This document shows, one piece after another, positions 28,096-40,885 of a stretch of DNA of 64,000 bases (position 1 is its first letter; every line of letters begins with the position of its first letter). The notes beneath the pieces were generated by a model. That model saw only the letters and a list, made by a program, of their open reading frames with translations. It searched no databases and had not been told where the DNA came from. The position numbers and the translations under genes were made by a program. Location: positions 143,873,349-143,937,348 of the forward strand of contig NC_081410.1 in assembly GCF_030272615.1 (NCBI RefSeq), given 5' to 3'. Origin of the DNA: Cryptomeria japonica. Taxonomy: Eukaryota; Streptophyta; Pinopsida; Cupressales; Cupressaceae.

Positions 28096-29930
28096 TGTTA
28101 GTCCTCCCCAATTTTCATTAAAATTTCAATCGCAAAGGTCACCTTTTGGTTTCTCTTTTCCTTTCGGTCATATATTTTCTATCTTTGAACTCGAGTCCTT
28201 GAACCTTTGTAAAAGTTCAAGGTTCAAAGTTAAAAACGCGCTCAAAAGGGCTTCTCTTCGTGACTTTGTTCTATGATAAGGCGGGTGCTTTGTTGTAATT
28301 TGTATTGAACTTGAACTGTTGAACCCTTTTTGGTTCAAGGTTCAAGGTTCAAGGTTGGTCATGCGTCAGTTTCATCTTCACTCATTAATTGTTATTTGTC
28401 TTGTCTCAAAGTTGGTATTCTATGTTGTTCTGTGTTATTTCTCTTGTTTGAACTTGAACCTTTGAAGCCTTTTTGGTTCTTGGTTCAAGGTTCAAAGTCT
28501 CAATTCTTAAATACTGAAAATTTCTATGCAGAATTGATACATGCATCATTAAGTAAGGTGGCGACGGGAAAAGAGAATATTCTGAGGATTTCAAAAAGGT
28601 TAGTTTCTAAAAATTATGACAAGTAATTATGATAAGGCGTGAGCCGTGTGATGAAGTGATCCGAACATTAAATGCATGTTGGCTATATGTCAAATCAGGT
28701 GATAGCTCGCACAAACTTCCTTAATTTGTACCACTTGCTAAGTTTTAAGTGTGATTTTGTCTATAATTATTGCGGAAGCTAGCAATTGTTTCTAGAATTT
28801 TCTTCAGTTGTAATGCAAGCGGGAGAAATTGAAGGTATTTTGTCTGCGTGTAGAAGATTTTCAAGAATTCGCTATTGAAACCAAGTTAGTTTCAGTCATT
28901 CTCTCTTCTGCTATGTTCTCTTATTCTAGAAATTACTTGTTGTTCATTCTCCTTTGCTGTGTATAAGTTCATTGCATCCCTGTAAATTTCTTGTAAATGA
29001 GAGGTGCCATAATGAGGCCCACCCTGCCCAAACTAGGTCGCAATTCTTGCCTAGTTAGTTCACTCGCAGAGATGGGAGATACTTCATTAGCTCTAGCGGA
29101 CCTCTCTGATTTTCTCGAGAGAGCCAAAAACTTAGTTCATAATTCAATGATGGAAAGAATAGTGAAGAGTGGTTTGGTTGAGGCCACCGCATTCCCCATT
29201 GCTGCACCATGCCCGAAGTTGGTACTAGAATGTATGAATAGGCATGATGCAGAGCACATATGCATCCAGAATGTCAATGGCGAAGTGTTGTTAAAAATTG
29301 ATAGAGTATACCTCATAAAGAGCCATATGAGGACTGGACTATTGGAACATCATATTCATTCTTCTCCGAGAAGAAGAGCACTTATAAAAGTGTGATTACA
29401 AGAAATTGGCTATTGAAGATTCAAAAAGGGGGGTCTAGATTGCCGAAGCCGCTTACCAGAGAACACTTCATAGCAAAGGTGCGGGACATTATCATTCTTT
29501 CGAATAGGTTAAAAGAGAATGCCCATGCCTTCTATTGGGAAGACTGGATCTACTTCTATATCCAAGTCATGTTGAATGGGAGTGCCTAACTGGATTGGGG
29601 GCAGGTAATTGCAAAAAGATTGCATGAAAGTCTGAACAGGTTTGCAGTAATGAGTGGCTTCTTTATGTCATCTTATATATTTTATATGCTTGCATGTACC
29701 TATGATTGGAATGGGCTTGATCATGAACCCTGGATTGATGGGATAAAGGTGTATGAATATTATCCTCACCCGCAGGAACAAAAATATGCAGAGAATTTTA
29801 TGAGGTGGAATGACATTTTCGCAGGGAGATTGGTTCACGAGTTGCAGGGAAACATAAATAAAAGATTGACAATGGAGGCCATTTAATTCATCAACATTTA
29901 TGGTAGTTATTTTATCCAATTTCCCCAGTT
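28096..29930 (+). mobile_element. 3' long terminal repeat, truncated
   Basis: The sequence begins TGTTAGTC and follows 17503-19360 base by base with scattered differences and small indels. Similarity stops abruptly at about 29930, so roughly 2.7 kb of the inferred LTR is missing. The polypurine tract is not obvious; the bases before the LTR read cagtcagagccaa. Confidence 0.8.
28997..29886 (+). pseudogene. Decayed 3'-LTR copy of the accessory ORF
   Basis: The copy matches the first 300 codons of the 18405 ORF. Relative to that copy, 22 bases are missing after 29305, which shifts the frame, and a TAC codon has become TAA at 29587. It ends at the LTR truncation, so only the globular N-terminal part remains. 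Confidence 0.8.
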
Positions 29931-30119
29931 CACATCCTCTCATGAATCGCAAGCTCAAAATATTATCATGTGAGAATACAAAAATGAGGAGAAAGGTGAC
30001 AAACTCATTATTTATTTGATGCACATCAAACATATCTAAATATTGAGAATGTATGTAGATGTAATAGCCACAACAACCATCTTTAACAAACAATGTAATA
30101 ATATATGCTAATATTCTAT

Positions 30120-30420
30120 AAAAAATTATCCAATAGGGTTTGCATAAATAACTTCATCATCACATACTTCACCACCTTCATTGTCATCTATTAAGTTGCT
30201 AAATTCTCGAAGATCCAACCCAAATGGTGATTTATTAACCCTTCAATAGAAATTTGTTAGCTCCTTTTTCATTTCCCTAGGAATAAGTCTTGGAAAATTT
30301 AGAATTCCATTAAAATTTAATGACCTAGATGTCCCAGTACACCCATAAGTGCTCTTACACATTATAAACCAAGTGCATTTCCTACATAAATAACTTATCT
30401 AAACAAAGATATACACACCA
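30120..30420 (-). other. Unidentified coding-like fragment
   Basis: On the minus strand one frame reads with protein-like composition for about 85 codons with one stop: CKSTYGCTGTSRSLNFNGIL, then FPRLIPREMKKELTNFY, then SPFGLDLREFSNLIDDNEG. I do not recognise the family, and no start codon or splice site can be fixed. It could be an exon of a decayed gene or transposase. Confidence 0.3.
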
Positions 30421-30882
30421 AAAAGTAGATTCAATGATTCCTTTATGTGATTTTTTTTTTGAACATTAGGAAAAAAATATCTAAATAAAAATAAAATTAT
30501 GTTTGTCAAATACTATAAAACTCTTCAAAATGTAACAATACTAGATAATTCAAAACTAGCACTAGTTTCTAGTAAAATTACTATTTGTTGGCTCTCAAAA
30601 TTGGAGATCCATTTTCGTAGGGTAAACACTCAAGACTAATACAAGGAGAAAATGATAACAAAGAAAAACAGGAAATACTCATTTTTAGAAAGGAAAGATC
30701 TATAGGCTAGTTGATAGGAAAAGGCACCTCTTCTTCTGAAAGCTCCACTAGACCTAAGAAAGTTATTCCTTCAAGTCTCAATGAGATCATTAAAGAAAAA
30801 TAAAGAAGTATACAGTTTGACCATTAACTATTATTTCCTAAAAGAAATAGTAGTGACATGACCATCCAAAGCTAGCATTGCA

Positions 30883-31427
30883 TGTTAGGAATTGCATGCA
30901 GAAAATATCAATTATATGCAAATAAATATTAACACAGGAAATAAAAACATAGAAATAATAACAACGAAGAGACAATATTTAACATGGTTCACCCAATCTT
31001 GGGCTACATCCACCAAACAGAGAGTCGAATATTATTATCCAATAGATCAAAATCAATTACAATCAACAATGCCTTGCAACTCAATGCCGCTGCAAAATGT
31101 TATAAAATTCTCTACGAAATACCCCTAACCCTTAGCCTTTTTATCAAGACTTTTGTTGGTTACAAAATTAGGGTTACAACATTTCAGCCAATAGAAGAAC
31201 AACACTAGGGATGACTTTATAAAATAATAAGGCTTTTCGGCCTCGTGGGGTGCTACCCCTCGACCCTGCCATGTATCGCGACAAGGAGCACGCAAGTGGC
31301 GCTGCCCCTTGACCCCACCTTGGGGGCGCTGCCCCCAAAGCCCCGCGAAAAAATATGGGGGAAAACCGTGCTGATAGAAGTAGGGAAGATTTAACCTTCG
31401 AGTCTGATTAGGCTCCATATAATAACA
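30883..31427. mobile_element. Solo LTR, 545 bp, with 5-bp target duplication
   Basis: The element begins TGTTAGGAATTGC and ends ATATAATAACA. It is flanked by TTGCA at 30878-30882 and TTGCA at 31428-31432. TG..CA ends with a 5-bp duplication are the signature of an LTR left after recombination. A GC-rich patch with complementary G and C runs lies at 31230-31370. No related internal region exists in the window. It interrupts the duplicated block: its right flank continues as the homologue of 1003 onward. Confidence 0.85.
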
Positions 31428-31436
31428 TTGCAATCA

Positions 31437-32560
31437 ATAGTTTAACATTCAATCATCAAAGGTGTAATAGAATGGAATTGTAGGCAGATTAGCTACATTG
31501 TTGACAACAAATGTTCATGACAATTTTTTTCATAGAGGATATCGAACTTAGGTAATAGAGCTTGTGGGTAAACACTAGACAAAGGTACACTAGAGGTTAG
31601 TAGAAGAAGAAAATCTTAATGGACAAAAAGACACAAGAGATGACCGATGATAGAATGTTCACCAATGAATAAATTAAAGCTAACATAAGGGAAGTATGTC
31701 GATTCAAAAGTGAACTTAATTGTTAATTCTCATCTAATATATGCTAGAAAAAAATGCATTAATATAGAGTACATTAAATATTGTTAATACAATAGTTACC
31801 ACAAATTAATATTACTCGAACCACTTTAAACTTCATGCCTCGTACATTAATTAACCATTGCGAAGTCTTAAAAGATATAAAATTGTGTAAGTTTTATAAC
31901 CTCGAACCATATATTATCGTAAAAGAAATATATCCCCACATGCTTGTAGGAATAAGGACCAAGGCTTAGATAAATTTTTTAAATTTGTGCTAATGAATAG
32001 ACACTCTTAGATTTTGGGTCTCTTATATACAATGAAAAGGTAATGTTAGATTCCTATGAAACTACATTTAAAAGAGTGTTTAGAAGTTGATTAGGAGAAT
32101 GTGTGGAAGTAGTGAGCAGATATTGTGATGAGGAAAAAACTATTCTATAAGAAAATAGGTGGCTTAACACAGAGTGGCAGCAACAAATTACAAGTACAAA
32201 ACAAAAACTAATCTGTAAGATTAATAATAAGAATGCCTTTGAACACAGCCTGTGGAAATCTCATTCCACCTGTCTCTTAGCATGTAAGAATAAAGTAAAA
32301 TATCTTTCGGCTGAGAGGGACATAGATTAGAATTTAGACATGAAAACCTCTTTCCGTGAAATGTTTTAACCGACGTTAGATAAAAAGTAACAAATTGGTC
32401 AAGCAGGTTGCAGCTCTGTCTGCTGTCCACTACTTTTCGGTGTGGATACCATTCACCGATGAGTCAATTCAAACTTTTAAGTGCATCCAAGTTGCTTTCA
32501 TTATTTTGTTATTATTTTCTTTTCTTAAGGGGCAGGGGCCATACGGTTCAATTATTGTAC
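31437..32560. repeat. Duplicated block, copy C, internally deleted
   Basis: 31437-32075 aligns with 1003-1620. 32083-32133 aligns with part of exon 1, and 32125-32560 with 4255-4560. The sequence corresponding to about 1620-3730 (tandem repeat, exons 2-4 and the end of exon 1) is missing. Order and orientation are the same as in copy A. Confidence 0.8.
32083..32133 (-). pseudogene. Relic of exon 1 of a second MLKL-NTD-like gene
   Basis: The plus-strand run gaagttgattaggagaat, then gtgtggaagtagtga and attgtgatgagga, matches 3725-3790 in exon 1 of the gene at 2320-4043. A 12-base deletion lies within it. It then jumps to the homologue of 4254. Only about 50 bases of coding sequence survive, so nothing can be made from it. 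Confidence 0.7.
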
Positions 32561-32900
32561 AATCAATTCTATATATTCAAGTTGATTTTAATATTTTATT
32601 TTCTATAAGGTAAAGGGGCAACTAGTTATGCATGGTTCAATTATTGTACACCAAGAACTAAACTAGATATCGAAGCTACTTATTATTTTGTTTTCTGTTG
32701 GACACAGGGATCATTATAGGACAGAGGGGTCATTAGTTGTATAAGGTTCAATTATTGTTCAATGTGTTCAAGTTGCTTTTATTATTCTTCTTTCTATAGG
32801 ATAGAAGGGTCATTAGTTGTATATCTAAGTTACTTATATAATTTTGTTTTCTATAAGATAAAGGGCTAGTTGTCTAGGGTTCAATTATTGTGCAACTAGT
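32490..32900. repeat. Irregular tandem array derived from the flank block
   Basis: The motif ggttcaattattgt (or a shortened form) starts at 32545, 32634, 32745 and 32878, giving spacings of 89, 111 and 133 bases. Between these recur aagttgctttt/attattttgttttctata and agggg.cattagttgt. Copy A holds a single unit at about 4545-4605. Confidence 0.7.
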
Positions 32901-33038
32901 TCTACGTAAAATATCTAGTCTTATCACATATTTATATTGTATATTGTAAATAAATAGTTCACATGTAAAGAAAAAAACACCTTAATAGATTCATATTTGA
33001 ACACATGAGAACCTATGAAAATTATATAAATAGGGGTT

Positions 33039-36000
33039 GTGAAATTGATTTATTGGGGGGCTTGGGATAAGGTTATGTTTTCTGCAAATAAAAAAAATGT
33101 TGAGCATGTTCAAGCAATATTACAATATCGAACATCGGTCATTTGTGGACAAATTTATTATTTACAAACATTGGCATTATACTTTCACCCTGAAAGACCT
33201 TCTAGATCACGATATCCAAAATGGGCGGAGCTCCTCTTTATGAATCTTTCTTTCAAATCTTTCCTATAGAGAATCATTACTCAACTGGGCAAGGTTATCT
33301 CATGCAAGAACAAATTTGATAAATTTGTCAGTTTAAGGGTGTATCCAAGGGTTTGTGTTGAATTGGACGTAATTAACTAGTTACCTACAAAAGTTAAGCT
33401 AATTGGACTAGGGTCTAAGTTTTACCATCCACTAACTAATTACCTACAAAAGTTAAGTTAATGCTTGTTTTCATTGTGGACAAAGAGGACACTTAATAAG
33501 GGATTATCTGACAAGAAGGAATGGAATGATGCAAGCCCAGGTTTTAACTCAGCCTAGTCCACTACAAGTTAAGAAGTAGACTTTAGTTTCTTCTTTGCCT
33601 AAAGATTCAACTCAAGTCCAAGAGATCAATGCCCCTATTAACACCAATATTAATCAAAATTCTAAACAAATTTCCTTTCCTTACAAAAATATTGTAATAG
33701 AGGATGGATGGAAGGTAGTTAGAAAAGGAAGTAACCCTTTGAGCCTATAGGTAGATATAGTGGTTTTCAATCTCATCGAGGGGTTTATCACTCTTCTACT
33801 CAACATAATGTTGAATCTACAATTTATAGTTCTTCATCAACTCCCTCTTTTATGAGACAAAGATCTAGGTCCCCTTCTCCTAAGGATGGGGGTACCTTTG
33901 TGCAACCCCATTCTGCCAAACAAAGATCAAGGTCTCCTTCACATGCTAATTTTGATTTCGGTTCTTTTGATCATTCTACATGTATAGCTAACCATTTTTA
34001 AGCTTTTCCACAAGAAGATGTTACCTCCATCCCTTCTTTGCCATGAATTTTAAAATTATGTCATGAAATATTAGAGGGATATGTATCTCTCATCGCAAAT
34101 ATGGAGTTAAAGATGTATTGGTTACTTTAAAACTTATAAATATAGGTCTTTCCTCTCTTATATCCAATGAATGGAGATATTATTTCTTCCTTCATACATT
34201 GTATATAGAAGGTAGAGGGGGTAATTATCATTGGTTTGGAACCCTAGGTGTATAAATTTGTCATTGATAAAAGGGAGGACCCTTCACACAATTTTGTGTG
34301 GGCCCTCACTTTTATGAATGGACAACCCATTGGTTTTTGCTCTATTTATATTCCAAATTTCTCTAAAAGATAGAAGTGGGTTATAGGAATGGATGGTGAA
34401 AAACCTACCTAATGTTGATTGAGCTATAAAAGGTGATTTCAATATGATTAAACATAAAAATGATTGAACTTGGCGAAACCATACCAAACTAAGTAATGAG
34501 TAATTTGATAAATGGTTATATTGTCATAATGCCATTGGTGTAATAGAACCTATTCACAAAAAATGCCTTAATCATGACAATAATTAGTTCACTTAGTCTA
34601 ATTGCAAATTTTGGGAAGATAGACATAGACAACTCAATAGACTAGATAGATTTTACATATCTCCCAATCTTCAAATTGGTCAGGACTCATTTGGTCATTG
34701 TGTTAGAGTAGATTACACTTCTACTCTCTCAAAACATTTCTCTATCATTTCTTTCCATAACAGGGATTGATAAGAATAAAGAGGACTCAAAGCTACCATA
34801 TAAGCTTAATGCTTCACACTTGATAAAAGAAACCTATTTGGCTGCCCTAGTGGAACTTTTGAATTTTATTTGTAATCCAAAATGAAGGGGATTATCAAAG
34901 GGAATGGTGAAAAATATGCAATTTCAAGGTGTGCCAAATTTTTACATGCCTTGAATAGAACAAGAATAACATGGTAGTAAAAATGTAAAGAAAAATCTCT
35001 CAAAGAAAAAATTGAACATGATAGAAAATTATTGAATGGTAGGCCTAATGATATCAATTTATAGACTTTCGTATCTTTATTAGAAGCTCAAGTTTAGATA
35101 ATGGAAAATGATGTTCTGCATTCCCTGGAGAAGAATAAGAAAATTGGGATGGTCCTCAAGCTTGATATATCTAAAGCCTATGCTTGTATATCTTGATTTT
35201 TTTTGTTCATTACTCTTTAGAAGTTTGTATTTAATGAATACAACATTTGACTTATCAAAGAATACATTGCTACTTTAATATTTTTAATCATCAACAATGG
35301 AGTGGCTAAAGAATTATACAATAGTGAAAGAGGTTTTCACTAGGGATACCCCTTGTCTTGATATTTATTTTAGTGGATGAAATTTTGGGAAGAAATATTT
35401 GCTAAAATCATTACCCAAAATAATCTTCAATGAGTGCAACCGACTTCCTCCCTTCCCCCAGCATCACACCAACAATTTTTGGATGATATTGTTATGTTTG
35501 GTATCTCCTCTATTCATGAAGCTTGACAATGGATCAAGACGACCCTTAAAAAATATGTGAGGATCTCAGGCCAACACATCAATTATAATAAGAGCATGTT
35601 ATATTTTTTCAACATTGAGGAGAGGCTCTACGAGATGGTTATCAAGATATTAAAATGTCAAAATGAATCTCTCTTAACAACCTACTCAGGCTTGTCACTT
35701 GCAACTAAAATGTTACCTCATAACTACTATATTGGTATTATGGAGAGAACCTAGAAACAGCTTGCAGGTTGGAAAGGTAAGCTACTAAGTCAAGTTGGGA
35801 AATTTGTGTTATTGAATGCTACCCTTCAAAGCATCCTAGTGTTCTATTTTTCCCTTTTCAAATTATTAGTCTTTATAGCCAACAAGATAGAACAAATACA
35901 TAAAAAAATTCTTTGGCCTAGGGTTGAAGAGAAAAAAGAACTCTATTTAAATGGGAAATAGTATGCATACAAATGTACATGGGAAGGCTAGGCCAAAGGA

Positions 36001-37560
36001 GAATTTATCTCTTAAACAAAGCCCTTATTTCCAAAATAGGGTGGAATTTAATACTTTTAGATAATTATTGGATTAGGATTGTGCAAGAAAAGTATCTCAA
36101 GGAGGAAGAATTTTTGTTTTCATCCCCACCTAAAGGGTCTCAAATTTGGAACAACATCCTTAACTCTTATTTAGAAAAAAAAAATAGGGAATAAGATGGA
36201 GAGTTGGTAATGGTTGCAAAATAAAGTTCTTGGAAGATATTGGGTTGGCAACACAACTCTCCACTCCCCCCTTCATTCAGAAATATAATAGAGCCTCTCT
36301 CTTGACACTTTGGGGTTAAATTTTTTTATTATGTGGATTGGAGGGAAGAAAAGCCTAAGTGAAAGGATATTCTTTTTCAATTCCTTCCAAGGTGGCAAGA
36401 AAGGGACCTATTTTTTGAGGCTTTAAGATGTTTCCAATTCTTTGATCTTCAAAGAAGAGATGAGGCTATATGGTCTCCTACCATGGAAGGTGGATTTTCA
36501 GTCTCCTCTTCTTACTCCATAGCCACACTTACACCTAAAGGAGATTAATTGGAGACTAATATGGGACAAAAATATTACTCCTAATATTTTCCACTTTTGG
36601 TGGACAAGTATACATAATTAGATTCTTGCAATTGATAATTTAGTAAAAAGAGGATTCCAGCTTGTAAATAGATGCATTGTATTTTTCCGAGAGGAAGAAT
36701 CAGTAGACCACTTGCTAAATTACATTGTAATTCCACTAGAGATGTTTTGAATAGTGTTTCTAGCTTTGAGTATTAGTTGGGTCATCCCTAGTACCATTAA
36801 AAAATCTTATTATATCCTTGAAGGATAAATCACCTTTTAGACATTTGGTGTTAAGGATCTCCAGAGTTGGATCCCTCCCTTCTTGGCCTAGCATATTTGC
36901 AAGGAAAGAAATAATAGAATATTCAAAGAAGAGGCTTAAAATAGCAAGGAGGTTTTCCAATTTATTAAGGAAAACATAAATCACATGAAACATGATTACA
37001 CAATTCAGAGGGCTTGCATTTTGGTATAATTTTTCAAAAGATGGTGTGGAGTGGCATGTAGCATGGACAAAATCAAAGTAAGTAAAATAAATTTAAGGAA
37101 GCATGTGCATTGGAGAAAGCCAAGGAAATATGTGGTTAAGTTAAATTTTAATGGGTTTCGTATATGAAACGATGGTGTGGCTATGACTGCTAGAATTATA
37201 AGGGATTCTAAGGGAAAATTGATAGAAGGATATGCTAGATCTGTTAGGATTAAAAATAAAAGTGAAGTAGAATCTATCACACTTTGGTGGGGCCTAAGAG
37301 AATCTTGATCCATGGGTTTAACAATGTCCTAATCGAAGGTGACTCAAAATTTGTAATAAATGTTATAAGGTCAAATGTTTCCTCATCATGGAAAATAAAA
37401 AAGTTCATGGAGGATAGTAAGTGCATTATTGAGTTGCTATCAAAATGGGAGGCTACACATATTTATGGGGAGGGGAATAAATTCATGGATGCCTTTGCTA
37501 ATGATGGATTAAAGTTTAGAGATTAGAAGAATTGGAACAACGAGGTGAAGATCCTTAGTC
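33039..37560 (+). pseudogene. L1-type LINE, heavily decayed
   Basis: An ORF1 end is visible near 33465 as a zinc knuckle (CFHCGQRGHLIRDY, last Cys replaced by Tyr) with RQRSRSPSPKDGG after it. ORF2 begins about 34060 with an endonuclease-like KIMS, stop, NIRG. RT pieces are SISKAYA-like near 35165, FLDDIVMFG near 35475 and AGWKGKLLSQVGKFVLLNA near 35766. A zf-RVT-like region follows (IFHFWWTSIHN, FFREEESVDHLLN near 36580-36720). A C-terminal RNase H is at 37135-37526 (VKLNFNGFRI; VLIEGDSKFVINVIRS; GEGNKFMDAFANDG). Many stops and frameshifts occur. The 5' boundary is uncertain and no target duplication was found. Confidence 0.75.
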
Positions 37561-39900
37561 ACATCAAAGATATTATAAACAATGATAGATATGAAAGGTT
37601 TATGAATCATATAGAGGAAGGAAATGTTTAAATTTGTGCTTATTGTTATGCTTGTATGGAATGTAAATACTTCTCTAGAGATAAGGTGGAAAAGAAAGGA
37701 TGTGGTGACTTGGAAAAGCTATCACACTACCAAATTTCATGAAGTAATCTATCTTTGAGAGATTTATAATGATAATATTTGATACTCATATAAGGGAAGC
37801 ATACAAGTACACCTAGAAAAGGACTTCCTACAGTAATTACCATTTATGGAGAAATAAGGAAATTGTAGAGAGAAGAAAGGAAATTAATTATATGCCTTTT
37901 AACTCAAATGGCAATAGGAAAGGAGTTCTTTTTGGTGGTTGCCAAACTTTATATCAATCGTAATTTTCTAGAAAGATCCACTAAAAGCCTAGTTTTTCTT
38001 GCTCTGGGTACTAGTAGTGTTGAATATTTTATTTTAAATAGGTACAAAAAAAATATAATTATGGGAGGCTAGAGTTTGTGAGTTGATTCCACTTCATTTT
38101 CCTCTTTTAAGAAAAACAATCAAGTTCGGGACATTTTCAACATGAGGAATAACTCCATTCTAGGAAAGTGATGAAGACCTATCATCACAACTCATGAATA
38201 GTTGGAATTTTTTTAGAGTGGTGGTTGGGGGTGTTAAAATGGAGGTTTTGGAGGAACTTATTTCTCAAGTCATTGGCTTGAGCTGCAATGGCAACAAAGT
38301 TCCCTATTTAAGTCAAAAGAATGCATATGAGGTCTATATTTTTCTATTATTAGAAAGTGGAGAAACATTGAAAAGGCACTCGAATTCATTTAGTAGAGAA
38401 GAGTTCCTGCCACCATGGGGAGCCATTAGTTATCATTTGATTAAATAATTCTCTTTGGAGGAAAGGTTTTTAATGTTCCATGGTTACCACTTCCCTCTCT
38501 TGAATCATTTAAGGCACCACAAACGTGTAAGTTACTTGTTCTTCTTGTTCTCTACCATGGAAAAATATGTTGCTAAGATGGTTTATCCTCCATTAACCAA
38601 GGTCTTATTTATGCAATCTACAATTATTGTTTAGGGAATACACTTGCAGTTAGCCCTACTTTGTGCCACAATTCCCCTACTAACCAAGGTCAAATTCATC
38701 CACTACCATGCATCTCGAAATGAAAAATTTCCTTTAAGGATGATGAGCCATCCTCTTCCCATGTTATTTCCCAACAAAAATCATTGCTCTATTATTCCTA
38801 GAAACAAAATCCTAATCTTGGTTGTGGAATTCCCCCTTTGGTGATTGGCATTGATCCTATAGCTGCCCCAAGAAGTGAAATTTTTTTATCACTAACCTTG
38901 AAAGCATTCACCCCTAGTCTGTTAGTGGCAGAGGCAAAGTGGTGTGTAAGTCCTTAGAGAATAGCCATGATGTTTCCCCATCCCTTTCTATTGATATTTC
39001 TAACAATGAATTGGCTATGGATGTTAGTACTCCTATCGCTAGAGAGTGTAGGTTTGTTATGCTTGCTAAGCTTTATGTTTCCACTAAAATTGCTAAGGCC
39101 ATAGAGAATAAACCCAATGATGATATATATAAGGAACAGTCAGAGGATTCAACTTTTAATGGGAGTGATCTTGGGAGTAATGAAGAGATCTAGGATGAAC
39201 CACTCAATTTGGTTAAAGAAGAATAACTTTCCTATTCCCCTTCGACAAAGACTCAGTTCAATGATGCACATGAAGGGCTTAAAATCCTAAAGGATTATAG
39301 GAGAATAGAGACCAAGAAACTAGTGGAGACATCAATGAGGTCCATTACTAGCAAGCAATGGTAGCAAAAATATTGAGGATCTTCATGTTAGGGTCGAGAA
39401 CCTAGAAACCCCTCAAATTTGTTTGAGTTGTGAAAGAAATAGAGAGTGGATCAAACACATAGAAGGAGGCATTGAGAAACCAATCAAATTCAATCAAATC
39501 TTGATGCAGAAGTGTGTGGTGGAGGCTGTGATTGTGGAAAACATATTTCAGAAAAAGAAGGAAAGGAAGACTCCTCTGAAGACTAAAGGCCAGTGGATCA
39601 AGGGAAAGATAAAACAACACCTTAGTCCCATGGGAGGAGGAGTTGAAGGACATGTTGGATGGATGGGGCTATTTTTCTCAATACCCTCCATTATTTCATT
39701 TTTTTTCTAGTCTTAGCTATTTTTAGATTATCTTAGAACTTATATATTTATGCTTATGTTTATGTAAACTTGTTATAAAATCTTTGTTTCTTTTAGTGGG
39801 CTTCACCTCAAAGCCCTTTTTTTGATAGATGGTTTTTTATTTGGATATCTAACAAGTTGTTCCCCTTCTCCACTTAACTTAATAAAAAATGCAACTAAGC
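37561..39900 (+). other. Unidentified retroelement-like debris
   Basis: Short frames have protein-like composition: 38194-38448, 38939-39193 (DISNNELAMDVSTPIARE) and 39423-39710 (Lys-rich). None is recognised. Near the right end, a hairpin gggctt/aagccc at 39798-39816 followed by a run of seven T resembles the tail region of some plant LINEs, so a second LINE fragment is possible. Confidence 0.3.
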
Positions 39901-40591
39901 ATGTCCTTTCTATATAACCCTTGTAATTGTGATGTTTGCATATTGATGTCCTTTCATTTGTGTTTTGGACCCATTTCAATTAGAATGACTTTTATACAAT
40001 AGCGAGTGTACAAATATTTCTTTTGATTAAGAGAAAACACACAACCTAAGATTTATAACTTTCTATCTACACTATTTTATAAGGATTAGTCATAATTCTT
40101 AGTGTTACCCCTTTCTTTCCCAATATTATATCTATAGTCATGACAATGATCTCAATCTGTTCTATACTTGCACACAATGACCTATTTAAGTTTTTAAAAT
40201 TGAAATTCAATTTTTGGGACCAACTTGACCTATCCTCATTACCATTATGTCAAATCAAGATGAGAAAGAATGTCATTTATGACTCGTCGTGTTGTATTTT
40301 AAAGTGGAGCTCTAGTTTGTTTTACATTATCAAGACATATCACTTGAGATTATTTCCATCCTAGAGCTACCATTTATTGCTTGCATATGCATTATTAAGA
40401 GCATTGAGGTATTTTACATGTTTGAGTGCACTATCCTTGATCTTTTATTTAGTTGTTGATTTAGTATCTTTACATAATTCTAACAAAAGGTAAGCAATTA
40501 TCCTTACTATATGAAAATCAACAAGCAAAAGCACCAATTTTATGTAGAAACGAACTAAAAACATATGTTGTGGAGTGTTCTTGGATGGAGC

Positions 40592-40885
40592 AGGCTCATT
40601 TGTGAATCAGATTCACAAGTGGTGGTGGATTTGTTGACTCGGCAGCATTCTGGAGATGCTATTTCGCAGTTAGTTTTGGTTGTTAACTAGATCCTTAATT
40701 TGTGTGCGTCTTTGGATTCTGTTACTTTCTCAAATATCCCTCGGGAGTGGAACAGAGTAGCAAATTGTCTAGCCAAATGGACTTCTGATCAAATGCTAAA
40801 CTAGAATATTGTGGATAAGGGTCAATTACCCCTAGGTTTGTGGCAATAGTTAGATCACTTAGTGGAACTTGATAGGGCTATTTGA
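40592..40885 (+). pseudogene. RNase H fragment of a LINE-type element
   Basis: One frame with three stops reads LICESDSQVVVDLLTRQ, then IPREWNRVANCLAKWTSD, and terminates at 40885. Both blocks are typical of the RVT_3-type RNase H that ends plant non-LTR elements. A possible polyadenylation signal aataaa lies at 40914-40920. The N-terminal half is missing or shifted. Confidence 0.65.

Noticed and set aside
31125-31433. Minus-strand ORF with a Gly/Arg-rich stretch
   Set aside because: It lies within the solo LTR, and the composition comes from the GC-rich patch of the LTR.
39798-39823. Stem-loop followed by T-run, like a bacterial intrinsic terminator
   Set aside because: The genome is a plant's; the structure fits better as part of a LINE tail.
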